DNA of 64,000 nt. It comes from Rhodohalobacter mucosus (GTDB taxonomy: Bacteria; Bacteroidota; Rhodothermia; Balneolales; Balneolaceae). Positions 26,450 through 34,903 of the stretch are shown here, in pieces; positions within the stretch are counted from its first letter, which is position 1; every line of letters starts with the position of its first letter. The DNA is taken from contig NZ_QGGB01000005.1 of the NCBI RefSeq assembly GCF_003150675.1, forward strand, positions 124,001 through 188,000, read 5' to 3'. A program made the position numbers and the translations under genes. The notes below the pieces were generated by a model, which worked only from the letters and a program-made list of their open reading frames with translations, was not told the DNA's origin and did no database searches.

Positions 26450-27925
26450 ATGACCACCAACGGCATCGTACAAAAAATCTGGAATTTTTGTCATACGCTA
26501 AGAGATGATGGGGTTGGCTACGGAGACTATCTGGAGCAGATCACCTACCTGCTGTTTCTGAAGATGGCGCATGAATACAGTCAGCCGCCTTATAACAGAG
26601 ATACTAACATTCCGGAGGAGTACAACTGGGAGAGCCTCGTAAAGCGCAGTGGTGCCGACCTTGAGCAACATTACGTTACACTGCTTCGTGAGTTGGGCAG
26701 GGAGAGCGGCATGCTGGGTCAGATCTTTGTGAAGGCACAGAATAAAATTCAGGACCCGGCCAAGCTCTACAAGCTGATCCAAATGCTGGATGCCGAAAAT
26801 TGGGTGATGCTGGGCGCTGATGTGAAAGGGGACATTTATGAAGGCCTGCTCGAAAAGAATGCGGAGGACACCAAAAGCGGGGCCGGACAGTATTTCACCC
26901 CGAGGGCGCTCATTCGGGCTATGGTGGAGTGCGTGCGTCCCGAACCGATGAAATCCATTGCAGATCCTGCAGCCGGTACCGGTGGTTTCTTCCTTGCGGC
27001 CTACGACTATCTGCTCGATAACTACGACCTGGATCGCGATCAAAAAGAATTCCTGAAGTACCATACATTTAAAGGATGGGAAATAGTGCCCAATACCGCG
27101 CGCATGGCCCTGATGAATCTTTTCCTGCACAACATCGGGGATATCAACTCAGAGCCGCCCATTCAGCGGGACGACAGCCTCAATTCGGAGCCGTCCGTGA
27201 AGTTCGATTACGTGCTGGCCAATCCGCCTTTTGGGAAAAAGAGCAGCATCACGGTCACAAATGAAGATGGAACCCAGTCGAAAGAGGCGCTCACCTACAA
27301 CCGCCAGGATTTTTGGGCCACATCATCCAACAAACAGCTCAATTTTGTGCAGCACATCAATGCCATGCTGAAAGCCGATGGACAGGCAGCCGTGGTTCTG
27401 CCAGATAATGTGCTATTTGAAGGCGGTGCCGGTGAGACGGTACGGAAGAAGCTGCTGCAAAATGCGGACGTGCACACCGTGCTGCGATTGCCGACCGGGA
27501 TCTTTTACGCCCAGGGCGTGAAGGCGAACGTGGTCTTCTTTGACGCAAAGCCCGCATCCAAGGAGCCGTGGACCAAAGAGGTGTGGTATTATGATTACCG
27601 GACAAATATCCATCACACGCTCAAAAAGAATCCGCTCCGGTTTGACGACCTGAAAGAGTTCGTCGAACTCTACAATCCCGAAAACCGCCACAACCGCAAA
27701 GAGACCTGGAGCGAAGAGAATCCCGACGGCCGCTGGAGAAAGTACAGTTACGAAGAGATTACCGGTCGCGACAAAACCAGTATGGATATCTTCTGGATCA
27801 AAGACGACAGCCTCACCGACTTAGACAACCTACCCGACCCCGATATATTAGCCGCAGAGATTGTAGAAAATATCGAAGCAGGGCTGGAGAGTTTCCGGGA
27901 GATTGTGAATGGGTTGGAGGAGTGA
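26450..27925 (+). CDS. hsdM: Type I restriction enzyme methylation subunit (HsdM)
   Basis: This protein has 491 residues from the ATG at 26450. An in-frame TTG at 26444 is ignored. It begins TNGIVQKIWNFCHTLRDDGV, then YLEQITYLLFLKMAHE, the helical HsdM N-terminal domain. SAM-binding motif I is DPAAGTGGFF (from Asp172) and catalytic motif IV is NPPF at 258-261, an N6-adenine gamma-class pair. The AGQYFTPRALIRAMVE segment precedes motif I, as is usual. It methylates the host site defined by HsdS and is required for both modification and cleavage. The REP palindrome lies just upstream of its start. The gene overlaps or nearly touches the MauJ-like gene. Confidence 0.95.
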   Translation: MTTNGIVQKIWNFCHTLRDDGVGYGDYLEQITYLLFLKMAHEYSQPPYNRDTNIPEEYNWESLVKRSGADLEQHYVTLLRELGRESGMLGQIFVKAQNKIQDPAKLYKLIQMLDAENWVMLGADVKGDIYEGLLEKNAEDTKSGAGQYFTPRALIRAMVECVRPEPMKSIADPAAGTGGFFLAAYDYLLDNYDLDRDQKEFLKYHTFKGWEIVPNTARMALMNLFLHNIGDINSEPPIQRDDSLNSEPSVKFDYVLANPPFGKKSSITVTNEDGTQSKEALTYNRQDFWATSSNKQLNFVQHINAMLKADGQAAVVLPDNVLFEGGAGETVRKKLLQNADVHTVLRLPTGIFYAQGVKANVVFFDAKPASKEPWTKEVWYYDYRTNIHHTLKKNPLRFDDLKEFVELYNPENRHNRKETWSEENPDGRWRKYSYEEITGRDKTSMDIFWIKDDSLTDLDNLPDPDILAAEIVENIEAGLESFREIVNGLEE

Positions 27926-27927
27926 TT

Positions 27928-29040
27928 GTGAAACCAAGTGAGAGAAACTTTACAAATTCAGAGGCTTGTAAAATTCTCAATTTGTCTCAAGAATACTTTT
28001 CTGCAATAGCAAACAGTGGGCTTTTAGGGTTTTATGAAAATGATAAAATCCCAGCCATCTCTGTTCATCACTTTGGATTGTATGGAACGCAATGGCGACC
28101 TGAACTTGGAATAAGGTCCGCTAAATCGGATATGCAAAATGCACAAAGTGGTTATGTACATGAGTTATACCCTGGAACAGTTACTGAAAGTAGAATTATG
28201 CCACAAGGCTCTTCAGCCAAGCAGCTTGAAAATGATGTAAAATGGATTGCTCAGTTTTATATAATTCCTAACAGATTTTATTTTGCGGATCCTTACTCCC
28301 TTGCTTTAAATGGGCCAACGTCAATTAATTTAGAAAGCAGATTTGAAGTTTCAGGTACGGCTTTACAATGCTTTCTCTGTCCAGACCCGTGGGGTAAATT
28401 GGCAATGGTTATGGTTTTTGGAACTGATGCACCTAGTTCAACTATGTGGGAAACTGCTTTTGATGTGGTAATTCCTGTTTTAGATGAAATCTCATTTAAA
28501 TACGATCAGCCTCTACCCATAGCGCATTCAATAATTGTAGGTGTACCTTCTGGAGTAGTCTATACTTATCAATTTGCTTTACCTAATGAAGTAACTATTT
28601 CTATAGGTAGTGAAATAGATTTAAAAGAATCTTTTGTTGAGACTAGGGATGCTAAAGCTCTGTATCGTGAAGCCATCTCGTCTAATAATCCTTTCCATAA
28701 GTTTTTGACTTTTTGGAAGGTTTATGAAAATGTTGTTGCTCTTCGAACTGAATGGAGGCAGAAGCATAGAAAGGCTGATAACAAAAAGACCAAAGAGATA
28801 ATACCAAGTGGGTTTTCATTTAAAGGTTACGAAGGATTGTCCTTTGATAAAGTCAGGCAAAAAATGGAGAAGTCTAAAAGACATGCGATTGCTCATGGTG
28901 GTTTAAAAGATTCAGCTCCATTAACTTCTTCTGCTTTTGATAAAATTCAGGATGTTGGGACAAGTGTTCCAGTAATTCAGTACATGGCAAAGATTATTTT
29001 AGAAAATTTTGAGGCAACGCTACGGGGCATAAAGCATTGA
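27928..29040 (+). CDS. MauJ-like protein of unknown function
   Basis: This protein has 370 residues from the GTG at 27928. The Shine-Dalgarno-like TTGGAGGAG ends 7 nt before it, better spaced than the GTG at 27922. The N-terminus looks like a small helix-turn-helix or excisionase-type segment (NSEACKILNLSQEYFSAI). The C-terminal part has HKFLTFWKVYENVVALRTEW and a K-x-RHAIAHGG stretch (about 335-342), resembling proteins annotated as methylamine utilisation MauJ. No other methylamine genes are present, so the name is historical. The RHAIAH stretch suggests a HEPN-like or DUF4145-related helical fold. It ends the type I locus and probably shares its transcript. Family assignment is moderate and function unknown. 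Confidence 0.6.
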   Translation: MKPSERNFTNSEACKILNLSQEYFSAIANSGLLGFYENDKIPAISVHHFGLYGTQWRPELGIRSAKSDMQNAQSGYVHELYPGTVTESRIMPQGSSAKQLENDVKWIAQFYIIPNRFYFADPYSLALNGPTSINLESRFEVSGTALQCFLCPDPWGKLAMVMVFGTDAPSSTMWETAFDVVIPVLDEISFKYDQPLPIAHSIIVGVPSGVVYTYQFALPNEVTISIGSEIDLKESFVETRDAKALYREAISSNNPFHKFLTFWKVYENVVALRTEWRQKHRKADNKKTKEIIPSGFSFKGYEGLSFDKVRQKMEKSKRHAIAHGGLKDSAPLTSSAFDKIQDVGTSVPVIQYMAKIILENFEATLRGIKH

Positions 29041-29076
29041 TTTTTTAAAAATAGTAACCGGATTGTAATCTAGATT

Positions 29077-29241
29077 CTATCGACTATGCTGCCTTCTCTT
29101 CAAAATCCAGTGAATAACCGGCGGGGCCACCACAATGGCCACAAATACATGACCGGTATACATCCAGACCAGAACTGCGATCAGGATACAGACCAGGATC
29201 ACGATAAATGTTATGAGCCAGACGGATTGGTTTGTGGTCAT
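29077..29241 (-). CDS. Small two-helix membrane protein
   Basis: This is a 54-residue protein from the ATG at 29241. Two hydrophobic segments (SVWLITFIVILVCILIAVLV and HVFVAIVVAPPVIHWIL, the second containing PP) are followed by a basic end KRRQHSR. The topology suggests two membrane helices with a cytoplasmic basic C-terminus. It is oriented opposite to the type I locus. Similar short hydrophobic proteins are common in this phylum. Its function is not recognised. The hydrophobic pattern supports it being real, but its shortness keeps confidence moderate. An upstream GTG-type start adding nine residues is possible. Confidence 0.45.
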   Translation of the reverse strand: MTTNQSVWLITFIVILVCILIAVLVWMYTGHVFVAIVVAPPVIHWILKRRQHSR

Positions 29242-29510
29242 GCCGGAGTTATTTTGATGTGGTCCCACATGATATTTACTTTTCCATTTCCCATAATCTG
29301 TTCCTTTTGTAGTGCTTTCATTTAACGTGAGTTTAACAAAATCCCTCCAGGTGGGGGATAAAATCGTTGAATCTGGCGACTACAATAACCATTATCCCTC
29401 TTAGGGAAGGTTGATTAAGGTTATAATGAGCTCATTTCTGATTTATAAATCGGCTATGAGTTCTGAAACCACCCCTGTCCTCCGTACGAGACTTCGGAAG
29501 GCAAGCCCAG

Positions 29511-29531
29511 CCCCTCCTTGAAAAGGAGGGG
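29511..29531. repeat. Short hairpin element in the 29242-29572 spacer
   Basis: CCCCTCCTT-GAA-AAGGAGGGG is a perfect 9-bp stem with a 3-nt loop and no T-run. A similar but weaker element (CCTCCCGAAAAAGGAGAGGGG) occurs near 33870. The rest of this spacer holds no coding signal. It contains a CCCTCTTAGGGAAGG stretch near 29396 and a TTCGGAAGG segment near 29493. Confidence 0.5.
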
Positions 29532-29572
29532 AGACACCCCGCCCATACTTTTAATCCTGATACACGCTGCAT

Positions 29573-32131
29573 TTACGTGGTTATGGTTTCATTTCGCAGC
29601 ACCTCAATGGGGGAGGATTTGAAAATGTGGCGGCTGCCGCTCCAGCCTATGATGACTGCGGCTGCGGTAATCAGCATGGAGATCACAAAGAGTGATAGAA
29701 AGTCGGGCACAAAGGCCAGGTCGAACCAGAAGTAGGCGAGCGCCCAGCTTGCACCAAGAGCCAGTATGAGTCCTGTGAGACTTGCCAGCAGCCCAAGCAA
29801 TGCATACTCAATCGTCTGTATTTTGCTTACCTGCGATTTAACAGCCCCCAGCGTTCGAAGCAGAACCGATTCCCTGCTGCGCTGCTTGCGGCTGATAGAG
29901 ATGGAGCTGGCCAGCACGATAAATCCGGTTAGTATGCTGAAAAGAGCCATAAACTCGATCGCCATGGAGATCTTGTCCAGAAATTCACGGATGCTGCGGA
30001 TGGCCACGCTGATGTCAATAGCCGATACGTTGGGATATTGCCTGACGGCTGCCTGCTGAATGGCGGGCGACTGGCTCTCACCGGTAGTGCGTACCAGCGT
30101 TGCAAAAAACTGCGGGGCAGCTTCGAGTACATTGACCGGGAATACAACAAAAAAGTTGGGCTCAGGGCGCTGAAAATCCACTTCCCGTATGCTGGCAACA
30201 TAGGTATCCACCGGTACTCCCTGTACATTAAAGGTGAGTGTATCGCCGATCTCTACCTGCAAATCATCGTCTATCTGATCAGCAATGGAAACCGGTACAA
30301 GCGAATTGAACCCGTCGCCTTCACCGATCCATTCACCTTCCAGAATGGTTTCCGCATCGGTGAGATGATCGCGATAGGTAACCCTGTAATCTCTCCTCAA
30401 TGCCCATCCTCTTACGTCAACGGTAGTGTCTGCACGCACTTCAGCAACCGGCCTGTTTTTCCAGCGCTCCAGCCGCATTGAGATAATGGGTACATTTTGC
30501 AGAATGCGCGCTCCTTCATCTTCGATGATTCGGTTCATTCCCTCATTTTGATCCGACTGGATGTCATACAGCACCAGATCGGGTGTATCATCTCCAAACT
30601 CCACATTAATCCTCTGCAGAAGCATCTCCTGAGACAGATAGAGTGTTCCGATCAAAAGCATACCCATGCCAAGCGTGGTCATCAGCATGGCGGTCTGATT
30701 GTTGGGACGAAACAGGTTTGCAGTACCCTGCCGCCATACATAAGAGAATGATTTGAGCCGAAGCCCCTTTACGGCTGCCATCAGTAAACCCGCTATCACC
30801 CATAGCAACGAGGCAAAAAAGAGGATGCTGAACGTGAAAACGGCTGCCACCAGAAAGTTTTCTGTGAGTGAACCGATCACGACAATAAGTATGGCCAGGG
30901 TGATTCCTGCAAAGGAGTATTTCACTTTCGGGGAGAGAGACTTCACCGGGGAGAATTCAGAGCTTCTCAGCGTCAGCATGGGAGAGACGGAGCTCACACC
31001 CGCAAGCGGCAGCAATGAGAACGCAACGCTGATCAGTACACCGGTAAAAAGGCCGAGTGCAATTGCCTGTACGGAGATGCTCTGAACAATACTGAATGGC
31101 AAAAAGTCGGTAAACAGGGCTGGCAGGTAAGACTGTATCACAAGCCCGATCAATGTTCCGGTAACGGCACCGATGAGGCCCAGAGCGGCTATCTGAATGG
31201 CGATCGATGCCAATATTTTCTCAGAGGGCATCCCGATGCAGCGCAGCGTTGCCACCATCTGACTTTTGCGCTTGATGTAGACATAAATCGCGCTCGCAAC
31301 ACCCAGACCGCCGAGCAGAAGCGCAATAAAGGCAATGAGTCCCAGAAAGCGGCTCAGATTGCTCACAATTTCATCAAAATCTTCCTTTCTCTCCTCAACC
31401 GTATCGAAACCAACCCGGTTTTCGCGTGCGATGGGGCGGAGGGCTGCCACAACATCTTCGGTCATCTGGGGATCGTCAAAACGGAAGTACTCCTTATACT
31501 CCACACGGCTTCCGCGGTCGAGCAGGCCGGTACCCTCGAGCAGGTGCCGCGGTACATAGACTCGCGGGCCGATCAGGGAGAAGGCGGCCGCTTCGCCGGG
31601 CACGCTGAGAAGAGCACCGCGAATGGGTATGGACCTGTTGCCAACCAGGATAGAGTCGCCCGGCATCAGCCCGTACTGCTCCATGGCCGACTTTTCGAGC
31701 AGCGCACCGTTTGTCTCACGGTATTCTGCAGCTGCTTCAACAGGTTCTGTTTCAATGGTTCCATAAAGGGGAAAAGGACCTTCAATGGCGCGCACCTGTG
31801 AGAGCCTTGTTTGTCCGCCATCACCAAAGATCACCATCGAATTAAATTCCACAGCACTGGCATCGCTGCCTCCTATAGAATCGATAAATGCGGTAATGGT
31901 ATCGTTGAACGGCTCGGAGGACTCAATTTCAAGATCCGCACCCAGCAACTCTCTGGACTGATCCTCAACGGTGAGAAGTACATCATTCCGGAACGAGAGG
32001 ATGGCTACCAGCGCAGCCACACCGGCAATAACGGCGGAAGTGTATAGGAAAAGGCTTTTCCACTGCGGCCGCGCATCGCGATAGGCCAGCTTCCAGCTGA
32101 ACGAATCAAATAGTTGCCTTAGTAATTTCAT
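29573..32131 (-). CDS. ABC transporter permease, FtsX/YbbP-like (852 residues)
   Basis: The protein begins with a membrane anchor after an aromatic-rich start (SFSWKLAYRDARPQWKSLF). A large extracytoplasmic domain follows (about 55-255), then blocks of transmembrane helices at about 263-290, 305-365, 415-460, 490-510, and a final FtsX-type bundle near 735-840. This is the two-module permease layout of YbbP/macrolide-type exporters. The ATPase gene directly upstream (32128-32889) overlaps it by 4 nt, and the two are a transcription unit. The divergent TesA-like gene next door completes the same neighbourhood found in Escherichia coli (tesA, ybbA, ybbP). The likely role is transport or extraction of lipophilic molecules in the envelope. 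The substrate is unknown. Confidence 0.9.
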   Translation of the reverse strand: MKLLRQLFDSFSWKLAYRDARPQWKSLFLYTSAVIAGVAALVAILSFRNDVLLTVEDQSRELLGADLEIESSEPFNDTITAFIDSIGGSDASAVEFNSMVIFGDGGQTRLSQVRAIEGPFPLYGTIETEPVEAAAEYRETNGALLEKSAMEQYGLMPGDSILVGNRSIPIRGALLSVPGEAAAFSLIGPRVYVPRHLLEGTGLLDRGSRVEYKEYFRFDDPQMTEDVVAALRPIARENRVGFDTVEERKEDFDEIVSNLSRFLGLIAFIALLLGGLGVASAIYVYIKRKSQMVATLRCIGMPSEKILASIAIQIAALGLIGAVTGTLIGLVIQSYLPALFTDFLPFSIVQSISVQAIALGLFTGVLISVAFSLLPLAGVSSVSPMLTLRSSEFSPVKSLSPKVKYSFAGITLAILIVVIGSLTENFLVAAVFTFSILFFASLLWVIAGLLMAAVKGLRLKSFSYVWRQGTANLFRPNNQTAMLMTTLGMGMLLIGTLYLSQEMLLQRINVEFGDDTPDLVLYDIQSDQNEGMNRIIEDEGARILQNVPIISMRLERWKNRPVAEVRADTTVDVRGWALRRDYRVTYRDHLTDAETILEGEWIGEGDGFNSLVPVSIADQIDDDLQVEIGDTLTFNVQGVPVDTYVASIREVDFQRPEPNFFVVFPVNVLEAAPQFFATLVRTTGESQSPAIQQAAVRQYPNVSAIDISVAIRSIREFLDKISMAIEFMALFSILTGFIVLASSISISRKQRSRESVLLRTLGAVKSQVSKIQTIEYALLGLLASLTGLILALGASWALAYFWFDLAFVPDFLSLFVISMLITAAAVIIGWSGSRHIFKSSPIEVLRNETITT

Positions 32132-32889
32132 GAAGTAAGATCTGCGGCTGAAACGGTTTCAATTTCGGAGACACCGGTTTCGGGATCAACACCCGCATCG
32201 GGGAGCGAGTCGTGCAGAATCTCACCGTTCTTCAGCTCAATGGTACGATTGCATTTGGCAGCCAGTTCACGGTCGTGCGTAACAATAATCAGTGTGGTAC
32301 CCTGACTCTCATTTAGTTCAAAGAGCAATTTTTCAATTTGCGCGCCTGTTTCACCATCAAGGTTTCCTGTGGGCTCATCCGCAAACAGAATGGCCGGCTG
32401 ATGGATGAACGCCCTCGCCAGCCCCACACGCTGCTGCTCACCCCCCGACAGCTGAGTGGGATAGTGGTGGGTACGGTCGGCCAGACCTACCTTGCCGAGA
32501 AGTTCCAGTGCAAGAGCTTCCACTTCACGGTAGGGTGTACCCCTCAATTCAATGGGAACCATCACGTTTTCCAGTGCGGTAAGTGTGGAAATAAGCTGAA
32601 ATGACTGAAATACGAACCCGATCTGCTCGTTTCGAACTTTTGAAAGGGAGGCTTCGTCAAGGTTGGAAATTGACTGACCCTTCAGGATAACGCTTCCGGA
32701 GCTGGGTTTATCAAGGCCGGCACACAACCCCAGCAGAGTGGTTTTACCGCTGCCAGACGGTCCGACGATGGCACAGGATGTCCCCTCATCAACCGAAAAA
32801 GATATATTTTTCAGCACGGTGAGATCTTTATCCCCGCTCTTGAATTTTTTTGTAAGATTCTGGACGTCTAGGATGGAACTGTTTTTCAT
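32128..32889 (-). CDS. ABC transporter ATP-binding protein (YbbA/LolD-like)
   Basis: This 253-residue protein has Walker A GPSGSGKTTLLG (about 40-51), Q-loop FVFQSFQL, signature LSGGEQQRVGLARA (about 142-155), and Walker B ILFADEPTGNLD (about 162-173), followed by the H-loop in IIVTHDRELA. The sequence is typical of MacB/LolD/YbbA-type ATPases that power FtsX-like permeases. The stop overlaps the permease start by 4 nt. It is divergently transcribed from the TesA-like gene, with a 234-nt spacer holding the promoters. The C-terminus has an unusual acidic extension after the core (DAGVDPETGVSEIETV). Confidence 0.95.
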   Translation of the reverse strand: MKNSSILDVQNLTKKFKSGDKDLTVLKNISFSVDEGTSCAIVGPSGSGKTTLLGLCAGLDKPSSGSVILKGQSISNLDEASLSKVRNEQIGFVFQSFQLISTLTALENVMVPIELRGTPYREVEALALELLGKVGLADRTHHYPTQLSGGEQQRVGLARAFIHQPAILFADEPTGNLDGETGAQIEKLLFELNESQGTTLIIVTHDRELAAKCNRTIELKNGEILHDSLPDAGVDPETGVSEIETVSAADLTS

Positions 32890-33123
32890 TATTCAGGTTT
32901 TATTATTCAATAGTGAGGGTAACAAAGAACAGGGCTAAAACCATTCCGCACAATGCGTTTGAAATTCATTAATTTTGAACAGAACGGGAATAGGGCTTAA
33001 AATCTTATAAATTGACCTGCGTTACCAAGAAAATCATAATTTTTTACAGTTTGTGCGATGCTGGGGCGGCTGAACCTTACGATGGTCCGGAACCCGGATT
33101 GCAAATCTGAGATTACATTTAAT

Positions 33124-33777
33124 ATGGACATAAAACACTTTTTATACGGAGGAATACCGATTCTGTTACTGGTATTGTTTTCACTTGCTCCGGCTGGATT
33201 GGCTGCCCAAAATGGCGCGCAGGAAGAAAATGAAACCATTCTCTTTTTCGGAGACAGCATTACGGCCGGATACGGCCTGGAAGAGGGGCGTGCCTTTCCG
33301 GCAATTATTCAGGAAAAAATCGATTCGCTGGGTCTGTCATACGAAGTGATCAACTCGGGGCTGAGCGGTGAAACGTCAGCCGGAGGACTTCGGCGTATCG
33401 ACTGGGTGCTGCAGCAGGGGGTGGATATCTTTGTTCTGGAACTGGGAGGAAATGACGGTCTGCGGGGAATTGATCCTGCCTCTACAAAGCAAAACCTGCA
33501 AGGTATCATCGACAGGGTGGAAGCAAGGTACCCGGACGCCACAATAATTCTAACGGGAATGGAGTCTCCGCCAAATATGGGGGAAACCTACACATCTGAA
33601 TTTCGATCCATCTATGGTGAGCTGGCCCGGTCGAACGATGTCATTTTTCTGCCGTTTATTCTGGAGGGGGTTGCGGGGGAACCGGAACTGAATCTGCCTG
33701 ACGGTATCCATCCAACGGCCGAAGGTCACCGGATACTGGCAGAGAATGTTTGGCAAGTGCTCCGGCCTGTGCTATGA
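33124..33777 (+). CDS. tesA: TesA-like SGNH lipase/thioesterase
   Basis: This protein has 217 residues from the ATG at 33124, chosen because it directly precedes a signal peptide (KHFLYGGIPILLLVLF, cleavage near AAQ). An upstream ATG at 33058 would add a 22-residue non-signal tail. The SGNH motifs are complete: catalytic Ser in FFGDSITAGYGL, Gly block in NSGLSGETSAGG, Asn in ELGGNDGLRG, and the Asp-His pair in DGIHPTAEGH. The enzyme hydrolyses esters or thioesters in the periplasm. It is divergent from ybbA/ybbP-type genes, as in enterobacteria, which supports joint function in lipid handling. Confidence 0.9.
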   Translation: MDIKHFLYGGIPILLLVLFSLAPAGLAAQNGAQEENETILFFGDSITAGYGLEEGRAFPAIIQEKIDSLGLSYEVINSGLSGETSAGGLRRIDWVLQQGVDIFVLELGGNDGLRGIDPASTKQNLQGIIDRVEARYPDATIILTGMESPPNMGETYTSEFRSIYGELARSNDVIFLPFILEGVAGEPELNLPDGIHPTAEGHRILAENVWQVLRPVL

Positions 33778-33966
33778 AGTACGTATTGTTGATATTAAAT
33801 TAAAAAGGAAAGAGAGTCAGACTTCAATCTTCTGACTTCAAAGACAGAGTTTTGAATAATCACTCCATCCTCCCGAAAAAGGAGAGGGGACTCTATTCCC
33901 AAATTACCATGATCATCAGAATTGAATTCTTCAGAAAACTCCGGTTAGATAAGAAAGAGCACTTTT

Positions 33967-34668
33967 TTAATTCGCCAGACGGAAGATAACCCTGACATTC
34001 TCCCTTACCGGAATGGTGGTCTGAAACTGAAGCATGCCACCGTCATCTGCCGTGGCCGACATGGCAAGTGCACCCGACTCACGATATATGGGGCCGCGTG
34101 TGCTTGTGTGTTCTATTCCGATAACACCTCCCAGCTGTTTTCCGGCTGCCTGCGCAAGGATTCGTGCTTTCCTCTGTGCCGTTTCAACGGCATTGGCGAT
34201 AGCCTCTTCAACAGCCTCTTCCTGTTCGCTTGATCCAAATGCGCCTGAAAAGTTATCAAAACCGTTTTCAATGAGGTCAACCTGCATCTGCTCAAATTCA
34301 CCGATGTCGTCCAGCTCAACCGTTACGCGCTGACGCGTTTCATATCCCTGGCCTTCTGAATAACGACGCGGTGAGATACTGATCGGATTGGCCTGAATAC
34401 GCTCATCCTCAATACCTTTATCCAGTAAAAGATCAGTCAGATATCTCTCCAGCTCCTTGTGGCGGTTAAATGCAGTTTGAGCATTTTCATGAAAGCGGCT
34501 AAGGTTTATTTGGAACGTAATGCGGTCGGCGGCCGCGGTTGACATACCGGTTGCATCAATAACGATTTTGCTCTCATCAGCTCCCGTAGTGTTGGTTAAT
34601 ACTGCCTGCGCAGAGGTTGAACAAGCTGTGGCGAAAACCATCAGGGAGAAAAAAAGTATATTCTTCAT
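33967..34668 (-). CDS. SIMPL-domain (DUF541) periplasmic protein
   Basis: This 233-residue protein has a signal peptide (1-19, with a possible lipobox at VFATACS, Cys16). The SIMPL/DUF541 fold is shown by VIDATGMSTAAADRITFQINL near the start, and later by ARILAQAAGKQLGGVIGIEH and IPVRENVRVIFRL at the end. Proteins of this family (YggE-like) reduce oxidative damage or act in membrane-protein quality control; the exact role is not settled. It is a single-gene unit between the TesA-like and TonB-receptor genes. Confidence 0.88.
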   Translation of the reverse strand: MKNILFFSLMVFATACSTSAQAVLTNTTGADESKIVIDATGMSTAAADRITFQINLSRFHENAQTAFNRHKELERYLTDLLLDKGIEDERIQANPISISPRRYSEGQGYETRQRVTVELDDIGEFEQMQVDLIENGFDNFSGAFGSSEQEEAVEEAIANAVETAQRKARILAQAAGKQLGGVIGIEHTSTRGPIYRESGALAMSATADDGGMLQFQTTIPVRENVRVIFRLAN

Positions 34669-34903
34669 AGCTATGCGAGGTTTGTAAAATGCAGGTTCTG
34701 TTTAATTTATGAAACGCTTAAGTACGACCAAAAGTTGCCGCGTAAATTTTTATAAAAGGGCGGTATGCTGCAAAAAATGTTGTGGAAGCGCTTGCAAATG
34801 CCAAAAAATGCATTTTATTTACGGTTGACTCATGCTGAAAAAATATTCTACTTTCACGGCCTAAATCTTGGACGAACTAAACAGTTAACCTAATCACACA
34901 TCT

